Assembly (NCBI GenBank): GCA_028282905.1
Contig: JANQGW010000052.1
Coordinates: 1-52,592 of the forward strand
Source of the DNA: Sedimentisphaerales bacterium
GTDB lineage: Bacteria > Planctomycetota > Phycisphaerae > Sedimentisphaerales > Anaerohalosphaeraceae
Length of the DNA: 52,592 nt
Reading direction: 5' to 3'
Position 1 is the stretch's first letter; each line of letters opens with the position of its first letter. Below, piece after piece: positions 16,677-23,309 of the stretch. The notes under the pieces were generated by a model that was not told where the DNA came from, ran no database searches, and worked only from the letters and a program-made list of their open reading frames with translations. Made by a program: the position numbers and the translations under genes.

Positions 16677-19267
16677 TGAACCTGCCCCATCAATGTTAAG
16701 GCCGCGTTTTCATAGTTTTTCTGCTGACTGTGAATGTCAGCCATGATTTTCAGCGTTTCCTGCCGGATATCTTCGGCCGGATTCTGTTTCAAAAGTCGTT
16801 GGCATACGATCATCGCCTGTGCACTTCGGTTGAGTTTTAGACTGACTTCGGCCAACCGCAATGCACTTTGGTGAGCCACCGGTCCCGGCTCGGCGATTTC
16901 CATATTTTGGGCCAGTTTTTTGAAGGCCTGCTCCCACTGGCCTTGCTGGATATAGCACAGGGCCAACTCATAGCCCATAGCGCCTTTCAGTTCGGTATCG
17001 ACCACATAGTCCTGCCGGTCTCCAAGCATTACTACGGCTTTCTTGACCAAGCCGACTTCCCTCAGCAGGCGGCTTTTAAGAATCATCAGTTTAACCGAGT
17101 CACTTTGCGAAAACTGTGACAAATAGACCTCTTCCAGCACATCCAGTGCTTCGAGAAAATGACCCAGTTCTAAGCAGCTTTCGACAAATGCGGTAATGGC
17201 CTCGAGATATTCCTGCTGCGGCAACTGCCCAGAGACGGCTTTTTGCAGAGCGGCACATCCCTCTTCGCTCTTGCCCATTGCAAGCTGCGTTTTTCCCAGC
17301 AGAAAATACGCCCGACACACATCTTCTTCCGAAGCCTCTGTTTTAAGGTCGATATGCTGGCCGAGCCACTTGCGGGCCGAGGGATAGTCGCCGATGTTAT
17401 AATAAATTTCACCGGCAGCCAATGCCGCGGCGGCCTGTGACTTGCCGGTTGTATTGAGATAGTAGATCTTGCGGTACAGTTTAGCAGCCTCAGCCGGTTG
17501 ACCGCTCCGGGCCGTCATTTCCGCCAGCGCCAGATAGGCCTGCGGAGTCATCGGGCTGTCGGGATACTGTTCAACCAGGCTTAGCAGGTCTTTATAGGCA
17601 CGGTCATAATCACGCAGATCGGCTTTTAAACGGCCGGAATTGTACAAAGCCGCCGGTGCCATCAGTGACTGCGGAAAGCGGTTCGCGACAATCTTATATT
17701 CGGCCATCGACTCGACCATTAAATCCTGCTGAGCATAGAGCAGACCCAATGCGAAATGGACGTTGGCCAGGTGCCGGTCTTCATGGAAAGCCAGCAGGAA
17801 TTTACGCCAGCGGGCGATGGATTCGTTGCCTAACAGGGCAATCTGCTCGGAAACCACCTCATATTCGGCAGGATTGTAGATTTGAATGCCCTTATCCTTT
17901 TCAATGGTTGCCACCAGACCGACACTGCCGGCGGCGATGGCAATAACATCTTCATCGACAGCCGCAGGCAGGTGCATGGCGACCGGACGCTGACGGATAC
18001 CAGCCTTGTTCGCGGCATCGGTCCAGCAAAGGTCAAGCCCGGCATTAGCTGCGAAGCGATTGAGCAGTTCATTGATGCTGGTGCCATCGCAGGTTACGGT
18101 CCACTGCCGGATAGAACCGGTGGTATCGGCGATAATACGTGGCCCCAGCAGTGCCCGGGCCAGTTTTTCGGAACCATCCATTAATAAGGTTCGCAACTGG
18201 TCCTCGCTGAGTCCGGCAAACGGATCATCCGCTAAATCCGGAATCTTCCACAGTTTCGCCGGCAAATCGGTATCCGCATTCGACAGAGAAAGCGTTTCAT
18301 TGCTCAGCGAGGCAACCACCAGAAAACGGCAGTTGCGGTGAAGCTGCCGGCTCCAGGGGTAATCGGCACCCAGCGTGTCAATCAATGCCAGTGCCTGATA
18401 CGCGGCCGAGCGGGCAGCGATATAGCGGTCGCGATCCATTTCAATCTGTGCGAGATGATAGTTCCCCATCATCCGAATAACGGGCGATTCGCTTTGCGTC
18501 ACCATTCTGAGACGGTTGACGGCCTCTTCGTCGCCGACAGTTTCTTTCAGACACAGAGCTAATCGAAGCCGCAGGAAATCTCGCAGGGTACTTTCCTGGG
18601 GATTAGTGGAAATCTTACCCAGCAGCTTCTTATAGACAAAGGCAGCCTGGTCGAACCGGCCGGACAGATAATAATCATCGGCAATACCCAACGAAACAGG
18701 CCGGCTTTTATCACCTTCCGCAGCCGCGGACAGTTGCGGACCAGCTTCTTCCGTATCTTCTGTTTTGACAAGGGTTTGCTGAGAATCCGGAGCATCCGTC
18801 AATCCCGTAAGCCCTAACGAAGGCAGGCGAATAATGGCATACACCAGTATCCCGACAATCAATACGAGGCAGGCGGCAATGATCTTCTGCATCAGCGACT
18901 GCTTCTGCAGTGACGGCGCGATGCTCGGAGCGGCAGTAGCAGTCGTCGGCTGAAACGCAGGTGCTTTCGGAGCAACGGGCTTCTCAGGGGTCGAAGTCTT
19001 GCCTTCGGCCGGCTTGAAAAGATCCATATCTACTTGTTTAGAAAAGACTTGCTGCGGCTGGAACTCGCTTTCCACCGGAGCGGCAAAAAGCTCACTGTCC
19101 GGCAGGATATCGGCAATATTGATGCCGTCCAGCGACGCCGACTCGATCACATGACCGGCATCAGGCTGCTGGCTCTCCTCAATAGCCATCCGGCGGATTT
19201 CCTTCACCCGCTCGAACCACTGACGACTCAAGGAACCAAGATCAGATTGCTGTTTTTCTTTTATCAT
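16673..19267 (-). CDS. Membrane-anchored TPR protein with STN-like domain, first gene of flagellar operon
   Basis: 864 residues. A cytoplasmic N-terminal 125 residues, Pro/Ala rich near its end, precede one membrane helix (127-147, KIIAACLVLIVGILVYAIIRL). Next come TPR units, then a stretch near 385-465 resembling the secretin/TonB short N-terminal domain (SINELLNRFAANAGLDLCW and VDEDVIAIAAGSVGLVATI), then many TPRs to the end (AYLALAEMTARSGQPAEAAKLYRKIYYL and similar). It is the first gene after the minus-strand sigma-54 promoter. A scaffold for a periplasmic part of the flagellum, or a coupling to outer-membrane assembly, fits the domains, but this is inference. Confidence 0.75.
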   Translation of the reverse strand: MIKEKQQSDLGSLSRQWFERVKEIRRMAIEESQQPDAGHVIESASLDGINIADILPDSELFAAPVESEFQPQQVFSKQVDMDLFKPAEGKTSTPEKPVAPKAPAFQPTTATAAPSIAPSLQKQSLMQKIIAACLVLIVGILVYAIIRLPSLGLTGLTDAPDSQQTLVKTEDTEEAGPQLSAAAEGDKSRPVSLGIADDYYLSGRFDQAAFVYKKLLGKISTNPQESTLRDFLRLRLALCLKETVGDEEAVNRLRMVTQSESPVIRMMGNYHLAQIEMDRDRYIAARSAAYQALALIDTLGADYPWSRQLHRNCRFLVVASLSNETLSLSNADTDLPAKLWKIPDLADDPFAGLSEDQLRTLLMDGSEKLARALLGPRIIADTTGSIRQWTVTCDGTSINELLNRFAANAGLDLCWTDAANKAGIRQRPVAMHLPAAVDEDVIAIAAGSVGLVATIEKDKGIQIYNPAEYEVVSEQIALLGNESIARWRKFLLAFHEDRHLANVHFALGLLYAQQDLMVESMAEYKIVANRFPQSLMAPAALYNSGRLKADLRDYDRAYKDLLSLVEQYPDSPMTPQAYLALAEMTARSGQPAEAAKLYRKIYYLNTTGKSQAAAALAAGEIYYNIGDYPSARKWLGQHIDLKTEASEEDVCRAYFLLGKTQLAMGKSEEGCAALQKAVSGQLPQQEYLEAITAFVESCLELGHFLEALDVLEEVYLSQFSQSDSVKLMILKSRLLREVGLVKKAVVMLGDRQDYVVDTELKGAMGYELALCYIQQGQWEQAFKKLAQNMEIAEPGPVAHQSALRLAEVSLKLNRSAQAMIVCQRLLKQNPAEDIRQETLKIMADIHSQQKNYENAALTLMGQVQ

Positions 19268-19319
19268 GCCTTTTTTTCACACTTTATTCGCGGCTCACAA
19301 TTGAGCGCAATATTCTCTG

Positions 19320-19346
19320 GACAGCAATATTGCAAGAATTGTGCCA
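19320..19346 (-). promoter_or_regulatory. Sigma-54 promoter of the minus-strand flagellar operon
   Basis: On the minus strand TGGCACA, then ATTC, then TTGCA matches the consensus TGGCACG-N4-TTGCW in all but one position. The GG (-25/-24, 19345-19344) and GC (-13/-12, 19333-19332) are spaced exactly 11 apart. A start near 19320 gives a 53-base leader before the 864-residue TPR gene. Confidence 0.85.
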
Positions 19347-19478
19347 AATTCACTAATAAAGAGAGGAAGCTTTAAAATCCGCCTTTTTGACATTTAAACA
19401 GGGTTTTTAACCTCTCCATTCCAAAACGGTCAAATATGCTGTTAAATTCCTGTACAGACGGTCCAAGCTGCTGACAAG

Positions 19479-19506
19479 CCGGATTGGCGAAAACAGGGGC
19501 ATCCGG
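19479..19506. promoter_or_regulatory. Possible activator binding site between the flagellar promoters
   Basis: CCGGAT (19479-19484) and ATCCGG (19501-19506) form an inverted repeat with a 16-bp spacer, about 50-80 bp upstream of the fliO start site. Activators of the NtrC class bind such dyads. The rest of the divergent region (19347-19478) shows no other clear site. Confidence 0.25.
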
Positions 19507-19532
19507 ACGGTTAATCCAGTCATAAACTGGAT

Positions 19533-19548
19533 TGGCATGTCATTTGCT
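19533..19548 (+). promoter_or_regulatory. Sigma-54 promoter of fliOPQR-flhB
   Basis: TGGCATG, TCAT, TTGCT matches the sigma-54 consensus with one mismatch and exact -24/-12 spacing (GG 19534-19535, GC 19546-19547). The transcription start should be near 19559. The ATG at 19537 lies inside this promoter and so cannot be the fliO start. Confidence 0.85.
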
Positions 19549-19590
19549 TATTATAAACGGACGAAACTGTTTAATTCGGAAAGCAAACAA

Positions 19591-20067
19591 TTGGTTATCG
19601 CAAAAAATCTTATCTTGATAGCAGGAATACTGGTTTTCACCTGCGTCACGTGTGTTCATGCAACAGAAGATGCCGCGGATGCGAATAAACCGGGTCTTTT
19701 TTCCGGGTCGGATTTCCAACTCGGCAACAATAATCAACCGTCTCCGTTTGGCCGGGATGATGACACTGTCTCTCTACCCCGGATGCTGCTGTCACTGATG
19801 CTGGTGGCGGCTTTGGCGGTGGCGGTGATGTTTCTGTCCAAAAAGGTACTGCCGAAGGTGTCAGCCATTGCGGGCAAAAAAGTCAAAGTCCTTGAAACGG
19901 TCTCGCTTGGCTCGCGGCGAGCGGTGCATCTGCTGGAAGTCGGCAACCGGCAGATTCTGATCGGCAGTACACAGAACACTATCACCCGGCTGGCTGATTT
20001 TCCCGGCGAAGCTTCTGATGAAGCTTCGATTGAAGATATTCCGGATGAAAGCGAAGGAACCCCATGA
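19591..20067 (+). CDS. fliO: Flagellar biosynthesis protein FliO
   Basis: 158 residues from a TTG at 19591, preceded by GGAAAG at 7 bp. The frame also has an ATG at 19537, but that codon is within the sigma-54 promoter. The chosen start gives a clean signal peptide (IAKNLILIAGILVFTCVTCVHA). After a Asn/Asp-rich loop comes one membrane helix (RMLLSLMLVAALAVAVMFL) and the FliO domain (KVKVLETVSLGSRRAVHLLEVGNRQILIGSTQNTITRLADF). FliO helps FliP assemble in the membrane. The fliP ATG overlaps its stop by 4 bp. Confidence 0.85.
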   Translation: MVIAKNLILIAGILVFTCVTCVHATEDAADANKPGLFSGSDFQLGNNNQPSPFGRDDDTVSLPRMLLSLMLVAALAVAVMFLSKKVLPKVSAIAGKKVKVLETVSLGSRRAVHLLEVGNRQILIGSTQNTITRLADFPGEASDEASIEDIPDESEGTP

Positions 20068-20858
20068 GAATCATTCATTTGACATTACTGGCCGCGGCTT
20101 TATTCGTCTTTGCAAGCGGAGCAACTGCCCTGGCACAGGAAGATACGCCGAAATCGGAGCCAGTCACCGTTCCGAAAATCGGCGATTTGGTCGATGTGGT
20201 CGATAAGGCAACCGCCGATAACGAAAGCCGAGAATGGTCCACGCCGGTCAAATTAGCCATTATCTTCACCGGATTAGCGATTTTGCCGAGTCTGCTGGTG
20301 ATGATGACGTCATTTACGCGCATCGTGATTGTGCTGTCATTCGTACGTCGGGCATTAGGCACGCAAACAATTCCGCCGAATACAGCGATTTTAGGGCTGG
20401 CGATGTTTCTGACGCTATTTACGATGGCGCCGACATTTTCGGTGATTAACGAAAACAGTATCCGCCCATACCTGGCAGATGAAATTGATTTCGAAACCGC
20501 CGCGGGTAAGGCCGGCGAGGCGATGAAAGGCTTTATGCTGCGTCAGTGCCGCGAGTCAGATTTAAAATTGTTTATCCAGATGGCCAAGATGGAAGTGCCG
20601 GACAAGGCCGAAGACCTCGGACTGCACGTCGTCGTTCCGGCGTTTTTGATCAGTGAATTTCGCACGGCATTTGAGATCGGATGCCTGCTGTTTATCCCGT
20701 TTCTGGTACTGGATTTGATTATTTCCAGTGTATTGTTGAGTGCGGGCATGATGATGCTGCCGCCGGCAATGATCTCGCTGCCGTTTAAGCTGATATTATT
20801 TATTCTGGTGGACGGCTGGGGTTTGCTGGCCAAGAGTTTGAGTTTGGGATTTAACTGA
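20064..20858 (+). CDS. fliP: Flagellar export gate protein FliP
   Basis: 264 residues with a cleavable signal peptide (LLAAALFVFASGATALA), as in other FliP proteins. Hallmarks follow: LAIIFTGLAILPSLLVMMTSFTRIVIVLSFVRRALGTQ, PPNTAILGLAMFLTLFTMAP, FLISEFRTAFEIGCLLFIPFLVLDLIISSVLLSAGMMMLPP. FliP builds the export pore with FliQ and FliR. The ATG overlaps the fliO stop. A 172-bp gap with repeats separates it from fliQ. Confidence 0.97.
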   Translation: MRIIHLTLLAAALFVFASGATALAQEDTPKSEPVTVPKIGDLVDVVDKATADNESREWSTPVKLAIIFTGLAILPSLLVMMTSFTRIVIVLSFVRRALGTQTIPPNTAILGLAMFLTLFTMAPTFSVINENSIRPYLADEIDFETAAGKAGEAMKGFMLRQCRESDLKLFIQMAKMEVPDKAEDLGLHVVVPAFLISEFRTAFEIGCLLFIPFLVLDLIISSVLLSAGMMMLPPAMISLPFKLILFILVDGWGLLAKSLSLGFN

Positions 20859-20921
20859 CATAATATTCACACACCCACATATAAAGTCAAATACTGATGT
20901 GTATGACAGATTAAGAACAAT

Positions 20922-20957
20922 GCACTGAACCCCGGCCCCCGAGCCGGGGTTCAGTGC
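20922..20957. repeat. Perfect 15-bp inverted repeat between fliP and fliQ
   Basis: GCACTGAACCCCGGC (20922-20936) pairs with GCCGGGGTTCAGTGC (20943-20957) around a 6-nt loop. The stem is GC-rich and very stable but has no T run on either side, so it could attenuate transcription or protect mRNA more than terminate it. Confidence 0.8.
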
Positions 20958-20965
20958 GTAACAGC

Positions 20966-20994
20966 CTGGATGCCGGATCAAGTCCGGCATGACA
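20966..20994. repeat. Dispersed palindromic repeat (GTCATNCC type)
   Basis: CTGGATGCCGGA, TCAAG, TCCGGCATGACA: an 8-bp hairpin with a 5-nt loop. The same layout, with changed stem bases, is found at 26004-26032. It belongs to the dRS3-like class of short extragenic palindromes. Confidence 0.7.
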
Positions 20995-21030
20995 ACTTGA
21001 AAGACTGAAAATTAATACAGGAATTTATTC

Positions 21031-21300
21031 ATGGATGGAAATACAGTACTCTTTTTGGGACGTCAGGCACTGGAGACGGCGTTGTATGTATCGGCCCCGA
21101 TTTTAATCACCTGCATCGTGGTAGGTGTGCTGATTACGCTGTTTCAGGCAGTCACGTCCATTCGGGATATGTCGCTGACGGCGGTCCCTAAGCTGGTAGC
21201 CGTCGGAATTGTGACGCTGCTGACCGGCAGCTGGATGCTGGATCGTCTGCTGCAGTTTACTACGAATATTTTCGCCTATATCCAAACAATCGGACAGTAA
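21031..21300 (+). CDS. fliQ: Flagellar export gate protein FliQ
   Basis: 89 residues with two membrane helices (ALYVSAPILITCIVVGVLITLFQ and VPKLVAVGIVTLLTGSWMLD), the loop AVTSIRDMSLTAVPKL being the classic FliQ sequence. It packs around FliP and FliR in the export gate. The stop is 3 bp before the fliR start. Confidence 0.97.
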   Translation: MDGNTVLFLGRQALETALYVSAPILITCIVVGVLITLFQAVTSIRDMSLTAVPKLVAVGIVTLLTGSWMLDRLLQFTTNIFAYIQTIGQ

Positions 21301-21303
21301 TTG

Positions 21304-22056
21304 ATGGAACTGCCGATGGCGAAAATCCTGGGTTTTGTGGTCGTTTTGACACGAGTTTCCCTTTTTCTGGCAATTGTGCCCATATTTGGTTCGCGGACAA
21401 TCTCCATGCGAATCAAGGCGTCCATCGTCCTGCTGACGTCGATTTTCTTTTCAATGTTCATGCCAACGGTGATCAAACTCGAAACACTAACGGTTTTGCA
21501 GGCGATACTGATGATTGCCGCCGAGGCGATATACGGAGCCGCACTGGGACTGATTGTTCTGCTGATTTTTTCAGCGGTGAAAATCAGCGGTAAAATTATT
21601 GAGCGGCAGATGGGTTTTGCTATGGGCGCCACATATGACCCGCTAACCGGTGAAAGCGCCGACGCATTGAGCCTGCTGCTGGAGATGATTTTTATCCTGC
21701 TGTTTCTCAGTGCCAACGGCCACCACCTGCTGCTGCTGATTCTGGCGAAAAGCTACGAGGCCTTTCCCGCGGGCACCACGCCGGATATCGCGGTGCTGAC
21801 GGAGGGGATCGTGACCACCGGCTCGACGATGCTGGTGGCGGGACTGCGGCTGGCCGGACCGCTGCTGGCGGCATTTTTGTTGCTGTTGGCAATACTGGCG
21901 GTTTTTGCACGGATTATGCCGGACATGAACATCCTGTTTATCAGCATGCCGCTGCGAGTCGGGCTGGGGCTGCTGATGGCGGGCGTGTTTTTGCCGTTTG
22001 TCAACCAGTTTGTCAGTGAGTTTGCCAATTGGATGGGTAAACTGTTGCCGTTATAG
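21304..22056 (+). CDS. fliR: Flagellar export gate protein FliR
   Basis: 250 residues with several membrane helices and the FliR features FLAIVPIFGSRTISMRIKASIVLL, EAIYGAALGLIVLLIFSAVKISGKIIERQMGFAMGATYDP and LRLAGPLLAAFLLLLAILAVFARIMPDMNIL. It completes the FliP5-FliQ4-FliR gate. The ATG at 21304 has CGGACAG upstream. A TTG directly before it is also possible. Confidence 0.95.
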   Translation: MELPMAKILGFVVVLTRVSLFLAIVPIFGSRTISMRIKASIVLLTSIFFSMFMPTVIKLETLTVLQAILMIAAEAIYGAALGLIVLLIFSAVKISGKIIERQMGFAMGATYDPLTGESADALSLLLEMIFILLFLSANGHHLLLLILAKSYEAFPAGTTPDIAVLTEGIVTTGSTMLVAGLRLAGPLLAAFLLLLAILAVFARIMPDMNILFISMPLRVGLGLLMAGVFLPFVNQFVSEFANWMGKLLPL

Positions 22057-22105
22057 ACAAGAATGTAGGGATATAGATTTTTTTGCCTTCTAAGAGGATG
22101 TGATA

Positions 22106-23173
22106 ATGGCGGAGAAACCCGCTGCGGAAAAAACCGAACAACCAACCCCAAAGCGACTGGAAAAGGCTCGCGAAAAGGGGCAGGTTGCGCAGAGCCAGGA
22201 GTTGCCGGCGGTGATTTGTGTTGCCGCTCTGCTGGGCGTGCTGGCACTGACGGCGCCAAGTCTGCTGCGGTGGTTTATGCGACAGTTTCAACAGGGGTTT
22301 TCGTGCAATTCCGGCGTATTCAGCGGTACTGAAAGTTTTACGGCTTATTTTAACGGCATTATCTCTAACACATTAACAGCCATGCTGCCGATACTGGCAA
22401 CGCTGACCATTGCGAGTATTCTGTCATGCGTCGTCGTCAGTGGACTGAATTTTTCTCCACAGGCACTTAAACCCAAGCTCGATGAACTGAATCCGGTCAA
22501 AGGATTTGGCAAATTATTTAACATTAAATCGCTGGTCAAACTTGGCATTTCCATCGCTAAAATTATCATCGTTTCACTGATTGTCTGGATGTTTTTTGAA
22601 AGCAAAGTCCAGCAGCTTGCCTCGATTCGCTGGGCATGGACGGGGCAGGTGCTGACGTTGACCTGCAAACTGATCGTAGGTTTGCTGACGCGAGTTTGCG
22701 CAGTGCTGGTGGTCATCGCAATTATCGAAGTCGCATTCCAAAAGTGGAAATACACCAAAGATATGATGATGACCAAGCAGGAGGTCAAGGAGGAGCATAA
22801 AGAAACCAACGGATCGCCGGAACAAAAGGGGCGTATCCGTCGCCTACAGGTCGAAATGTCACGGAACCGGATGCTGCAGGAGATTCCAAGTGCTGACGTC
22901 GTGGTGGTTAACCCGACCCATGTGGCCGTCGTGCTCAAGTATGACGCCAATACCATGGATTCCCCGCAGATGGTCGCAAAAGGCAAGGATCATCTGGCCG
23001 ATAAAATTCGTGAAATTGCCCGGGCTTACGGCGTGCCGATTGTCCGCAAGCCCGAACTGGCACGAACCATCTATAAAACCGTCAAAGTCGGCAATTCCGT
23101 GCCCAGCCAACTGTTCACCGCAGTTGCCGAGGTTTTGGCGATGGTTTATCGCCTCCGCAGGAATCGCGGCTAA
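22106..23173 (+). CDS. flhB: Flagellar export switch protein FlhB
   Basis: 355 residues from the ATG at 22106, with AGAGGA upstream. The N-terminus (EKTEQPTPKRLEKAREKGQVAQS) is the standard FlhB cytoplasmic helix. Four membrane helices follow, then the C-terminal cytoplasmic domain with the self-cleaving NPTH at residues 269-272, which changes export specificity from hook to filament proteins. All key residues are intact. It ends the plus-strand flagellar unit; a CCGTCAA/TTGACGG hairpin (23196-23221) lies just downstream. Confidence 0.97.
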   Translation: MAEKPAAEKTEQPTPKRLEKAREKGQVAQSQELPAVICVAALLGVLALTAPSLLRWFMRQFQQGFSCNSGVFSGTESFTAYFNGIISNTLTAMLPILATLTIASILSCVVVSGLNFSPQALKPKLDELNPVKGFGKLFNIKSLVKLGISIAKIIIVSLIVWMFFESKVQQLASIRWAWTGQVLTLTCKLIVGLLTRVCAVLVVIAIIEVAFQKWKYTKDMMMTKQEVKEEHKETNGSPEQKGRIRRLQVEMSRNRMLQEIPSADVVVVNPTHVAVVLKYDANTMDSPQMVAKGKDHLADKIREIARAYGVPIVRKPELARTIYKTVKVGNSVPSQLFTAVAEVLAMVYRLRRNRG

Positions 23174-23214
23174 ACCATTTCTCCGAACAAATCAGCCGTC
23201 AATTATGTTTTCAC

Positions 23215-23243
23215 TTGACGGAGTCGATAGCCGGCTTTAACAT
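23215..23243 (+). promoter_or_regulatory. Possible promoter of the caspase-like/transglutaminase gene
   Basis: TTGACG, 17 bp, TAACAT is a fair housekeeping promoter about 65 bp upstream of the GTG start. The TTGACGG also forms the right arm of a 7-bp hairpin with CCGTCAA (23196-23202), which could instead be a weak terminator for flhB. Confidence 0.4.
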
Positions 23244-23309
23244 AATCGCTCTATACAGCATACAGTTTGCGATAAACCAGAACGGAATTTACTAATTGCG
23301 GGGTGCATT

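Noticed and set aside
19537-19590. ATG at 19537 as the fliO start
   Set aside because: It lies inside the sigma-54 promoter and upstream of the predicted transcript start.
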